Positions 54,045 to 63,080 of a DNA stretch of 64,000 bases are shown here, in pieces (position 1 is the first letter of the stretch; each line of letters begins with the position of its first letter). The DNA is from Anniella stebbinsi (taxonomy: Eukaryota > Chordata > Lepidosauria > Squamata > Anniellidae), in NCBI GenBank assembly GCA_029215795.1, contig JARDYH010000002.1, positions 17,477,001 through 17,541,000 on the forward strand, in the 5' to 3' direction. Position numbers and translations under genes: made by a program. The notes under the pieces were generated by a model. The model searched no databases, was not told where the DNA came from, and worked only from the letters and a program-made list of their open reading frames with translations.

Positions 54045-54185
54045 GACCGGCACTCAGGACCTTTATGAAACCCTATCCCCAAAATGGGTCCAGCACCTTG
54101 GATAGCTCCTTTAGACTTCTGATTAGTTATAACCAAACTAGAATGTAATCTCCACCATACCGAAATTGGATCCACAAGCCCCCCT
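54045..54185. mobile_element. Palindromic MITE 'W', partial copy
   Basis: CCTATCCCCAAAATGGGTCC, AGCACCTTGGATAGCTCCTT, TAGACTTCTGATTAGTTATA, then ATTGGATCCACAAGCC. This is the right half of the family. Confidence 0.65.
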
Positions 54186-54194
54186 GTAGAAATC

Positions 54195-54221
54195 AGTGTG
54201 TGTGTGTGTGTGTGTGTGTGT
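54195..54221. repeat. (TG)n microsatellite
   Basis: Perfect GTGTGT tract. Confidence 0.95.
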
Positions 54222-54755
54222 TATATAGTGTTCAACAGAGCAGCAGATGGAAGTTTTGGAACATGGACCATAGAGTCAGAATTGTTCAAGGAAGGGAACA
54301 GAAGGAAGGAGTTAGTGAAAGACAAGGAGAGCCAAAGAAGTATAGCCATGTAGTTAAGGAGGAGGCATTCATAAAAGGATGGGTAGAAGAAACTTTGGGC
54401 TGTAAGAATGGAGGAAGCAGTGAGCCAAGAGAAGCAGGAAGAACTAGGAAAGGAAAGTTGGGAGGAGAGAGTTCTGCAGGGGGAAAGGGAAAGAGGGAGA
54501 CAAAGGAAGCAGTGCAGAAGTGTGACATACAAAAGATAGAGAACAAGGAGAAGACCAAAGGGGAGCCCATTGGAAGGCAATCGTAACTGACTGTAATGAT
54601 GGTTTCAGGCCTCTAGCTAGCCTGTAACATGCCAAAGCACCTGGCGTTTCCTTGGACAGCCCCATTTTGTGCTGCAAGAGGGTCAACAGAATTTTGAATG
54701 TTCTCTCATTTCAGGGGAAAGGGAATCTCCCTGCACATAGAAAATATAGCATGCC
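54222..54755. other. ST8SIA3: Purine-rich intron 1 segment
   Basis: About 54285-54560 is strongly A/G-rich on the + strand, which keeps one frame open for 128 codons. The predicted peptide is low-complexity (K, E, G, R) with no family signal. Not called as a gene. Confidence 0.5.
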
Positions 54756-54759
54756 ATAG

Positions 54760-54870
54760 AGCATCCTTCCCCAACCCATCAGCCTCCAGAGGTGTTGGAT
54801 GGCTAGGCTGTCCGTGCTGGCTTGAGGAGCTGGAAGCTGTAGCCTGAGTTGGGAAAAGCTGTCATGGAGA
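54760..54870. repeat. Dispersed repeat 'G', copy
   Basis: GCATCCTTCCCCAACCCATC, AGCCTCCAGAGGTGTTGGAT, GGAGCTGGAAGCTGTAGCCT. Confidence 0.6.
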
Positions 54871-54935
54871 ATTTACAAACTGTCTGTAACAGGCTACTCA
54901 TCTGGAGTAGAAATCAGTGAGATGTACCCAGCTAC

Positions 54936-55056
54936 AGGCACAATCCTATGCATGTTTAGACAGAAAAAAGGCCTGCAACTCCCAGCATGCCTCAGGCAGC
55001 CATGCATGTTTTCTTGTAGGGCTTTAAAAAAAAACATGCACAGGACTGTGACCTAA
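54936..55056. mobile_element. Palindromic repeat 'P', second copy
   Basis: GGCACAATCCTATGCATGTT, TAGACAGAAAAAAGGCCTGC, then AAACATGCACAGGACTGTGA. Inverted ends as in 25596-25702. It ends about 170 bp before exon 2. Confidence 0.6.
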
Positions 55057-55223
55057 ACACATTTAGATTCTGGTTCTAATGTGCCACAATACTATTCCTT
55101 TGTTGATTTGACAATGTCGATGAACATGGCAGTTGGTACATATATCATCCTAGGCTGTAATCGAATAGTTAATTTGGTCCTTAAAGCCTGGAATGCATTC
55201 ACTGATGCTGTGATCCTTTTCAG

Positions 55224-55346
55224 GTCCCAGTTTGCACTGAAGTTCCTTGACCCTTCATTTGTACCCAATACAAACTCCTTGAACCATGAGTTGCAGGATA
55301 AAGCTCCCAAATGGACATTCAACAGAACAGCCTTCTTACAGCAAAG
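55224..55346 (+). CDS. ST8SIA3: ST8SIA3 coding exon 2 (stem region)
   Basis: Second coding exon, 123 nt, phase 2 at both ends. The acceptor is CCTTTTCAG at 55215-55223 and the donor GTGAGA starts at 55347. The split codon AG+G restores Arg60, followed by SQFALKFLDPSF as in vertebrate ST8SIA3. Residues 61-101 form the lumenal stem between the anchor and the catalytic domain. There is one N-glycosylation sequon, Asn93-Arg-Thr. The last codon is again split (AG of Arg101). The reading frame is intact across both exons: 302 coding nt, 100 codons plus 2 nt. No sialylmotif L, S, III or VS is present; these belong to downstream exons that I do not find before position 64000. Confidence 0.95.
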
Positions 55347-55347
55347 G

Positions 55348-55810
55348 TGAGAGAGATGGAGACATAGCCAGCCACTGCAAGCTCTAGCCACTGCAATTGT
55401 TTAATCATCCCTTTGACTAATTATTTAGCAACTGAGAAATGTGTGCTCTTGGGAGTTTTAGAGAATACCAAGCAACTGTCAAACTGAACTAGGAATAAAT
55501 TACCAACGCTTTGAGCTGGGTTCTGTGTTTCAATTTAGATGTTCTAATTTTTCCAAATGCTTTAATTGCCTCTCAAGCCATTTGATCTGGGGAGAGCAGA
55601 GAGGGGGAGAGCTTATATCAAGACACTAAACGAGAGTCCCTGCTCTTTTGAAGAAAATGCAGACATTTAGTTAGGGACCTGGCTTGTTTCAAATCAGCAT
55701 GGGGAAGTTTATTCCACCTGTTCCCACCTTGATGGTCTCCTAGCACTCCAGACTGATTCCCAAGGTGAGAGTGGCCCCATTCACTCAGCTTTCTCAGAAT
55801 TCTGAAGTCA
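55348..55810. other. ST8SIA3: Intron 2 DNA without recognised features
   Basis: No repeat or exon recognised. Confidence 0.4.
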
Positions 55811-55815
55811 ACAGA

Positions 55816-55998
55816 GGCCTAATCCACACCAAGCAAGATATTGCACTATGAAAGTGGCATGAAAGCAGTATATAGAAGGCAGGAGCCACACTACTGTTTT
55901 ATAGCGGTATTGAAGTCCACTGACACCTGTTGGGGCCTATTGACACAAACCATATTCCACTTTCATAGTGCTATATCCTGCTTGGTGTGGATTAGGCC
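55816..55998. mobile_element. Palindromic MITE 'V', good copy
   Basis: Inverted ends GGCCTAATCCACACCAAGCA and TGCTTGGTGTGGATTAGGCC. Inner arms TGCACTATGAAAGTGG and CCACTTTCATAGTGC. 183 bp. Flanks CAACAGA / AGAGAAA do not form a clear duplication. Non-coding. Confidence 0.85.
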
Positions 55999-56149
55999 AG
56001 AGAAAACTAGGTATGGAGTGGTGGTGGGGAAATTCACACAGTTGTTTATCTTTTCTGGACATCTTCAAGCAAAGAATGGAGAGAGCCATTTCTTGGGGAT
56101 GCTCTGCCTCTAGATTTCCTGCATCAAGCAATGAGTTGGACAAGATAGC

Positions 56150-56292
56150 TTACAACAGGGAGGGTCAGAAGGTAGACCTCCAGATGGTTTGGACTTCAGC
56201 TTCCAAAAGTCAGCATGGCCAGTGGTCAGGAATGCTGGGAATTGAAATCCAAAACATCTGGAGGTCTACTTTCTGCCCACCTCTGACTTGCA
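56150..56292. repeat. Dispersed repeat 'G'-like palindrome
   Basis: GGTAGACCTCCAGATGGTTT, GGACTTCAGCTTCCAAAAGT, then GGAATTGAAATCCAAAACAT and CTGGAGGTCTACTTTCTGCC. Inverted ends, centre CATGGCCAGTGGTCAGGAAT. Confidence 0.7.
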
Positions 56293-57025
56293 AAGCTCCT
56301 TCCAACTCTGTGATTCCCCTGATTTCTCTCTTTCACTACTAATTTTCCCTCAGAGTCCAGAGAGGGGGAAGAATAGGGAAAATTAGCTACTAAAGAGAGA
56401 AACATCATGGATCAATGGATGAAGCTGCGGCAGCTCTCCATTTTCATTGTGCATGACATTGCTATCCCTTCCAGCTTTCTGTACCAATTTGTGGGGAAGA
56501 CTTCAGAATTCAGAACAGACAGAACCTTGAAGAGTTAGGACTGCTCTAATATTGTGAACTACCATGTATCAGATTGTAACTAATCCTTTCCCCTTCTGCC
56601 AAGAGCACACAACTCTTCATCCATCTATGTATTGTGCATGTGTGGAGAGGGCAGGATGCTAACATGCATGTTAACAAAATACATTTATTAGGCCAACTCA
56701 AAAGTCACAAAATATTGTGAAAGCTTTTGAGTTCTTCAAAACTCTTCATCAAGCAAGGTGGTAAACAAAGCAAAGAAAAGAAGGGGTGGGGAGAAAGCAG
56801 TTCATGGTGAAGCCATGGAGGCCACATTAATTAATTAATTAATTAATTAATTATAGTATTTCTGTATCACATTTCTGCACACCCAGGACCTCAAAGTGAT
56901 GTAAAATAACATCACAAAAGAAAAGAAAAAGAAAACCAAGAACAGAATATTGATTAAAGAAACAGACCAACACTTTTTAAAGCCAAAGGGGTGAGGAAAC
57001 AATATCATGAACTGCCTATCTAAAA
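56293..57025. other. ST8SIA3: Intron 2 DNA, no exon
   Basis: Contains (TTAA)n at 56826-56853, and near 56700-56760 GTGAAAGCTTTTGAGTTCTT then CTTCATCAAGCAAGG, a motif common in old retroelements. Confidence 0.45.
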
Positions 57026-57026
57026 T

Positions 57027-57740
57027 GGGCCATAGCTTAGTGGTAGAGCACATGCTTTGCATGCAGAAAGTCCCAGATAGGGATGTTGCGAGCATCCAGT
57101 TGGGGCTCGAGGCTTGGCAATTTCCCGCCAGCTCGAACTGGACAGGAATCCACAGACCCCACACTTGCCCGGCTCGGCACACAGAGTTTGGGCAAGCACA
57201 GCAGTCCCCTCTGATCTGCCACATCACAAGATGGTGGCTTGGCGTTTTCCATAAAGAGCCATTTTTGCAAATGGTGGTCATAAAAAGACCCATTTACACA
57301 AAAGTACAGGTGTAAATGACCTATTCAGACCATTTACGCCTGTAATTTTATGTAAATGGCCTCTTTACAACTACCAATTATGCAAAATGGGTCTTTATGG
57401 AAAGGGCCGACCCACCATTTTACACAAAATTGTTGCTTGGTGAGGGAGCAGGAGGCTATACACCACTCATCTGGTGCCCACAAACTGCCTGATGGCTCAA
57501 TGCACAAGGCAAGCAGAGTCAGGTGCCCAGCGGGGGTCCAGAGAGCAGCATGGGGTGCAGACAAAGGTGAGTTCATCCATCCCTAGTCCCAGATTCAGTT
57601 CCTGGCACCTCCAGGAAGGACTGGAAAAATCCATGCCTGAAATCCTAGAGAACTACTGCCAATCAGTGTCAAGAATCCTGGACTATATGGATCAATGGTC
57701 TGACTCCGCATAAGCCAACTTCCTACGTTCCTATGTTTCT
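57027..57740 (+). mobile_element. tRNA-derived SINE split by a hAT element
   Basis: Left part 57027-57077: GGGCCATAGCTTAGTGGTAG then AGCACATGCTTTGCATGCAG (A-box region). Right part 57594-57740: TTCAGTTCCTGGCACCTCCA, GGAAGGACTGGAAAAATCC, ATCAATGGTCTGACTCCGCA, and the 3' end AACTTCCTACGTTCCTATGT. Removing 57078-57585 plus one copy of the duplication restores a continuous SINE. Confidence 0.88.
57078..57585. mobile_element. hAT-type MITE inserted in a SINE (family C)
   Basis: 508 bp. Starts TAGGGATGTTGCGAGCATCC and ends AGTTCATCCATCCCTA, with exact duplication GTCCCAGA (57070-57077, 57586-57593). Core palindrome: ATGGTGGTCATAAAAAGACC / GGTCTTTATGG and ACAGGTGTAAATGACC / CCATTTACGCCTGT at about 57270-57405. 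The flanking part holds CTTGGCAATTTCCCGCCAGC. Interior differs from GATC-hAT. Non-coding. Confidence 0.9.
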
Positions 57741-58940
57741 GACCTCACTTGGGAGGGAGTCCCACAGTTGAGGTGCTGCCACCCACCAGCCTCTCCTCTT
57801 TTGGTGATGGGACATGCAACAAGATCTCAAATTACAGGCAAACTCATATGGAAGAAGGCAGTCTTCTTACAGTCTTCAGATGGAAAGTGGGAAAGGCTGC
57901 AGATATTCCGATTAAGCTCTTACCAGGCACTTAGATGTTTTTGGCTTCCAAGGGTTTTCCACCCCTTCCAAAGCTTGCAATTTCAATCAGACATTTCCCC
58001 CTCCCCTGCCCACCCTTTTGCTTTGTTTGCCTGTGGAAGAGTTCTGAAGAACTGGAAAGCTTGCATGATGTTTTTTGGCTTTTGAGTTGGTCTAATGAAG
58101 ATATTGTGTTGATATAAACTTTAGCATGGGGGTGGGGGACTTATCTTTTCGCCAACATAGTTACCTTCATTTTTGTGTGTGAAAAACAAGGAACTGGAAA
58201 TGTGTGGTGGAGAGACGCTTTCTATTTTTATTCTTTTGTTCCCAGTACATTTGAAATGGGTCAAGTTATATGAAAGGTATATTAATGTCAATTGACACGC
58301 TTGTCTCATAGTTGCCTGTAGATATAGACTGAGATGATACAGCCGCCCTGAGATCCTGGTGATATAGGGTGGGATACAAATGTTATAATCAATAAACAAA
58401 CCATACAACAGCATTAATTAAGAACTCTAACTGTATTGGAACAACTGAACGGACCAGTGGAAGCATAATGCTGGCAGATCCAGAGTTAAGAGATTGGGAG
58501 GCAGCTACAAGATTCATGAATTCTGTTTTGCTTACATTTACATTTAAATTGTTTTATTCTTTCTTGTAACTCGGCCTGGGAATATGATTGATGGGTGGTA
58601 TAAAAATACCTATAATAAATAAAATAAACATGGAATGACATGCTTCCTTCCATAACCTCACTCATTCCTACAGTAAATTCCCCTCTCCCACAGAAACCCA
58701 CAGTGAAAAGTTATGTTGGCACATGCCATTTAACTTAACCAAAGTTAAAGTCTAACCACATTCCCTGTTAATTTGTGTTTTGAACATGGTTAAGAAGCTC
58801 TGCTTAAAAAGGAATTTGGTTAGCTGTAATCATGATAAAGTCACTGCAGATGAAAAAAAATATTTTAACCATGATTAAGGCAGGAGGGTAGAATTTGCTA
58901 CAGATATGGGAGAGGCTATGGGAAATATGCACAGTCCTGT
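57741..58940. other. ST8SIA3: Intron 2 DNA, no exon
   Basis: Two LINE/SINE-tail-like pieces at about 58335-58395 (GCCGCCCTGAGATCCTGG, GGTGGGATACAAATG) and 58555-58625 (GTAACTCGGCCTGGGAATAT, GATGGGTGGTATAAAAATAC). Otherwise nothing recognised. Confidence 0.45.
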
Positions 58941-58944
58941 AGCT

Positions 58945-59345
58945 CATAAGAACATAAGTAGAGCCATGCTGGATCAGAACAAAGGTCCATCTAGTCCAGC
59001 ATTCTGTTCACACAGTGGCCAGCTGTCAACCAGGGGACCACAAGCAGGACATGAGTGCAACAACACTCCGTCACCCACGTTTCACAGCAATTAGTGTATA
59101 TAGGCTTACTGCCTTTGATACCGGAGGCAGCATAGAGCCATCAGGTCTATTAGCCATTGATAGCCTTTTCCTCCAGGAATTCATCTAATCCCCTTTTAAA
59201 GCCATCCAAATTGGTGGCCATCACAGATCTTGAGGTAGTGAATTCCATAGTTTAACTATACACTGTGTGAAGCTTTCCTTTTATCTGCCTTGAATCTCCC
59301 ATCCATCAGCTTCATGGGATGACCCCATTGGGTCCTCATATTAGG
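58945..59345 (-). mobile_element. CR1 LINE 3' end (reverse orientation)
   Basis: Runs CATAAGAACATAAGTAGAGC, CATGCTGGATCAGAACAAAG, CATCTAGTCCAGCATTCTGT, then TAGCCATTGATAGCC, TAAAGCCATCCAAATTGGTG, GAATTCCATAGTTTAACTAT, GATGGGATGACCCC-like wording. On the - strand this reads as the CR1 C-terminus (K-FFT---RVNLWNSLP-like) and 3' UTR seen at 340-560. Confidence 0.8.
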
Positions 59346-60745
59346 AGAGAGGTGGTGTAGTGGTAATAGAGGCAGTGTTCTAGAACCATATCAACAAACC
59401 AGGTTTAGCAGTTTTCATTCCCACCAGGAGAAGGTCTTTTGAGAAGCTAATGGGTCTTTATTGCCCATTCATCTTCAAGCCATCCCAAAATAATTTGCAT
59501 TACAAGAGGGATAGCTTACAGCAATATGTTATTGCTAGGGCAAAATTCTTCTATTCCCTCCCACCTGGCCTGCAGGTTCAGGGGGGATAGCAGCTAAAAT
59601 CTGAGGCAACAGGGAAACCTGATGGGTGTGGCAAGTGACATTATCATTCCTACTACTCAAAAAGTCTCCACACTTTGACCTGGCAAGCCCTGGTTCCACT
59701 ACAACACTGCATAGCTTACGATCGATTCCTTACCCATGGCTAAGAGAGAGCCAGCATTGCATCCACACAGGCTCAGTGAAAGATGCAGAATAACCAGAAA
59801 TAGCATACTTTATTCAACCAACAAGCTGTTCAAATGTGTTGGCTGCTTTCAAATCCAAGAGATTTCTTCTTTGGAAGTGGACATCTAGAGCCAGATAAAA
59901 TAAAATGAGATCTGGGATCAAAGTGGGCATGTTGACTATTGATTTGATTGTAGTTTATTTGGTCCTGCACAGAGAAGAGGCTATCTGGTGGATTATGTGG
60001 CTTTTAACATTGTAACAGCAAAAGCAGACACAATAGCATTTGGGTTAGGCATGTCATCAGCTCAGGTTCTCTTTTGATGTACCTTTGTAAGGCAGACAAC
60101 AACACAATATGAAATTTCATTGAACAGTCAAGAGTCCATTCAGTTTCAATTTGGTGGTTGCATCTAGTTGTCAGAGAGTCGCAATGCTGTTTCCATGGAA
60201 CTGTTCTGCAATGTCCTATGCATCCTCATTCGAATGCTGGTAAATCCAAGACAAATTGCTCTCAGATAAGAAAACTCCCACCAAAAGTATCTCTTAGGGA
60301 CTGTGTATGAGTAACTGGAGCTTTGTTCTACTAATTGGCAAGCAGAGAAAAAGGAATGCCTAAAGAAAAATGACAATGTTGCATATGTCTTTAGCATATT
60401 TCCTAAAGACTCGAAAGTATTTCATTGTGTTAGCCTTACAACAAATCTGAAAATTTAGTCACTGTTATTATCCTCTTATTACGGATGACGACGAGGGAGA
60501 ATAGGGGGAAGATTTCCAGGGCAGACTTATATCTGTTTTAAACCAGCTTAACATCATAGTTTCTCCTGAAGGATCCTACGAATTTTAGTTTGGTACTGGG
60601 GTTGAGAGGGTACCCTCCTGAAAAGCCTTGGTCCCATCCTGTCCCCCACCAAGAATGACAACTTCCTAGAATTCCTTTGGAGAGGAACTGACAATTAACC
60701 TCACCTGCAGTGCAATCCTATACTGTCTCCTCAGATGTAGACCTC
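59346..60745. other. ST8SIA3: Intron 2 DNA, no exon
   Basis: No exon or well-defined repeat. 59790-59880 has retroelement-like wording (ATACTTTATTCAACCAACAA, GCTGCTTTCAAATCCAAGAG). Confidence 0.45.
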
Positions 60746-60757
60746 ATTGTGCAAAAT

Positions 60758-60978
60758 CCATTGGAGGCTGGTAACTCCAGTGCTAGTGGGGCTGTGATTC
60801 CATTCTGTGTTTCAGTCAGAACCAGCCAGACCTCTAAAGGCGCTGTTCAAAGTGATGAACCCTATCTCCAAATTAGGTTCAGTTCCTTGGATAGATGCTT
60901 TGGATTTCTTGCTGGTTCTGACTGAGATCCAGAATGAATTTGCAGACCACCCAAATGGGAGCCACCAGCCTCCATTGG
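60758..60978. mobile_element. Palindromic MITE 'W', full copy
   Basis: Inverted ends CCATTGGAGGCTGGTAACTC and GGGAGCCACCAGCCTCCATT GG. Inner pairs GAACCAGCCAGACCTCTAAA / GGATTTCTTGCTGGTTCTGA. 221 bp. Flanks TGCAAAAT / TAAATGGG do not match. Confidence 0.85.
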
Positions 60979-61029
60979 TAAATGGGTCTTCCTCCCAAGT
61001 GAGTATAGAATTGTAACCTTAAGCATGTA

Positions 61030-61355
61030 GCATAGTAGGGGTGCAGAATCTCAGGCTCACGGGCCAAATGTGGCCTTTCAGGGTTCCCCAGATGGCCACA
61101 CCCCCTTCCCCTGGCTCCACCCCCTTTTGCCTGACCAACAGTCATTTAGTGGTTTGCTCTGTTCTGTAGATTTTTTCCCCATTCTAAAAGTGTGAATGTC
61201 TCTCCTAAGGCTTCATTACTAGCAGTAAGAGCTTTAAGCTAAAATATGCTGGAACTGTTGGGATTTGGCCTCACCCCTTTTGCCTTCAGCTCCACCCGCC
61301 ACTAGAAAGTGGCCTCCAGGAACATCTCCAAAATGGGATAGAGACCTCAGGCTGA
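61030..61355 (+). repeat. Dispersed repeat 'R', fuller copy
   Basis: GGGGTGCAGAATCTCAGGCT, CACGGGCCAAATGTGGCCTT, GATGGCCACACCCCCTTCCC, CAGTAAGAGCTTTAAGCTAA, TCCACCCGCCACTAGAAAGT, CATCTCCAAAATGGGATAGA. Confidence 0.7.
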
Positions 61356-61584
61356 AAGAGGTGCAAACTCACCCCCACCCTGTGGTCTAGCTAGGGACAT
61401 GAGGTTGCATCTGGAAACCTGGAATGTCTGGTTGGAGCTAACAGGTGGGAGCGGGGAATGATTTTGAAATGGAACGTACCTCACAATTGCAGCCTTCTTA
61501 GGATGCTTTTCACTTTAAAAAAAGAAAAGAAAAGAGTAGAGGCTTCCCTCTATACTCACTTACCTGGGAGGAAGTCCCATTTTA

Positions 61585-61738
61585 CCAGTGGAATCTGGTG
61601 GCTCCAATTTTGGTGGGGCTATGAATCCATTCTGGGTTTCAGTGTGAGAACTAGCAAGAACTCTAAAGGTGCTAAACCCATTTTGGGGATATAGTTCAGC
61701 ACATTGGACAGCTCCTTTGGAGTTCTGACTGGTTCATA
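61585..61738. mobile_element. Palindromic MITE 'W', partial copy
   Basis: CCAGTGGAATCTGGTGGCTC, GGGTTTCAGTGTGAGAACTA, CAAGAACTCTAAAGGTGCTA, GACAGCTCCTTTGGAGTTCT. The last arm is incomplete. Confidence 0.75.
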
Positions 61739-62190
61739 ACATAATGTACATTTTAACGCTAAGGCTACTTCATGGCTATACTGTGATGTGAAACATAGCT
61801 CATGCCATGCGCTCTTAACTACTAAATGTGTAGTGCCTAGTAGTTAGAGATTGCACATTCTGACACACAAGCAGTATCATCAAGAACAAGGGTGGGCAGA
61901 TGGTAGAACTTGATCTCCTGGTAAATCTCTGGGTGATTAGCAGTAGATCACCATAGATTTCCGACTCCCAGCTTTTTAACAACAGCAGCAACACAACATA
62001 CCCCATCCCCAAATGATCCTGCTGGAATAAAGAAAGTTTGGGATAACAAGGAGTGTGCATGGAGACCTCTCCTTTTCTGGTACTCAAAACAAATTTATGG
62101 GCTCAGAATTCTTTCAGTGTATGTCTTCCACATCAGGTTCCAGTTGTTGGATCTCAAGGTTCTAGTAAAACCCAAAGCAGATCCCAAAAG

Positions 62191-62401
62191 TAGGGATGTC
62201 GGAGAAATCTGCAATGGGTTCAGATGAGGTCAGATTTCTTTGAACTGAACCTGCGGAGTCCACAGCAGACTGGCTTTTTCTGACTCGTGTAGATTCCATG
62301 GACTTGCAGACTGTTTTTAAAAAATTGTGGGGTATTGTGCAAATCTTCACTTCCACTAATACACACTTGCACACGTGCAACCAACTCCTCATGCATCCCT
62401 A
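62191..62401. mobile_element. Candidate small hAT-like MITE
   Basis: 211 bp between TAGGGATGTCGGAG and CTCATGCATCCCTA, inverted TAGGGATG ends. The 8-bp flanks CCCAAAAG and AAGATAAT do not match. Interior lacks strong palindromes. Supported only by its ends. Confidence 0.45.
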
Positions 62402-62539
62402 AAGATAATCCAATCTGTCAATGGATGACAGAATGAAAGACACTTGATAATCCACAAAATGCTGAAGGAATGGAACAATCAAAGTCCATACATATCTACC
62501 CACATGCCAGCTGAATTCCCTGCCCTAATCTAGGCCCTC

Positions 62540-63080
62540 ATCTTCACAGCGTTGGGACGGCATTGCACCACTGGTGGCAGGCATCGCGCCCCACATTTGC
62601 GCTCCTTCCGCCCATCTACAGTGGAAGGAGCGCCATGGCGGGCTTTCCTGCCGCTGCCGCGCCCGCCAAGCAAAGCATAAGTGGCAGTTTTAGGGCTGCC
62701 TGGGAGCATCTTCCCCCCTCTTCCAAGGTAAGGTGTTTTTTTAAAAAACTTTTTTAAATGGGGGGAACAAAGGGGGGGAGGTCTGTGGAGGCCTGCAGGT
62801 GATGCAGCGAGCTCATGGCTTGCTGGTCCACCCCTTCCTTGCCCAGCCCATGGCGACCAATCAGTGGTCACCATAGACTGTGGCATGCTCCCCTCAAGCT
62901 CCAGAGCAAGAGCACTGGATGGCAAATGCCATCATCGTGTTGCTCCAAGCTAAAAAAGTTGGGGTAAATGCCCGACGTTTTTAGAGTGGAGCTTTGGTGC
63001 TTTGCCCCTAGATGGCTTCAGAGTGGCAGCAGCAACATGTAAATCACCTGCCGCCACTCCAAAGCCACCACGGGGACCCT
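62540..63080. other. ST8SIA3: GC-rich block in intron 2
   Basis: Distinctly richer in G+C and CpG than its surroundings (CATCGCGCCCCACATTTGCG, GGCGGGCTTTCCTGCCGCTG, CCGCGCCCGCCAAG). It includes a small inverted pair GCGCTCCTTCCGCCC... / GGAAGGAGCGCC, and CTTCCAAGGTAAGGTG which could mimic a splice donor. It may be a GC-rich transposon remnant or an intronic CpG cluster. No sialyltransferase coding sequence is present. Confidence 0.4.

Larger units (their letters stand above)
49990..55223 (+). other. ST8SIA3: ST8SIA3 intron 1
   Basis: Phase-2 intron of 5234 bp with a canonical GTGAGT donor and a TTTTCAG acceptor. The first 1.5 kb is GC-rich, with poly-C at 50239-50252 and poly-G near 51100-51108. 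The intron also holds (TTA)n, (TG)n, four copies of palindromic family W and two copies of family G. No exon-like open frame with splice sites was recognised inside it. Confidence 0.9.

Noticed and set aside
54200..54586. 128-codon + frame rich in Lys, Glu and Gly
   Set aside because: It lies in intron 1 of ST8SIA3 over a purine-rich stretch, begins in (TG)n, and is low-complexity.
55841..56342. Overlapping frames of 90 and 124 codons after exon 2
   Set aside because: They run over palindromic MITE 'V' and a family G element and do not continue the ST8SIA3 protein.
62530..62925. 131-codon - frame over the GC-rich block
   Set aside because: High GC removes stops on both strands. No domain is visible and no supporting splice sites were found on that strand.
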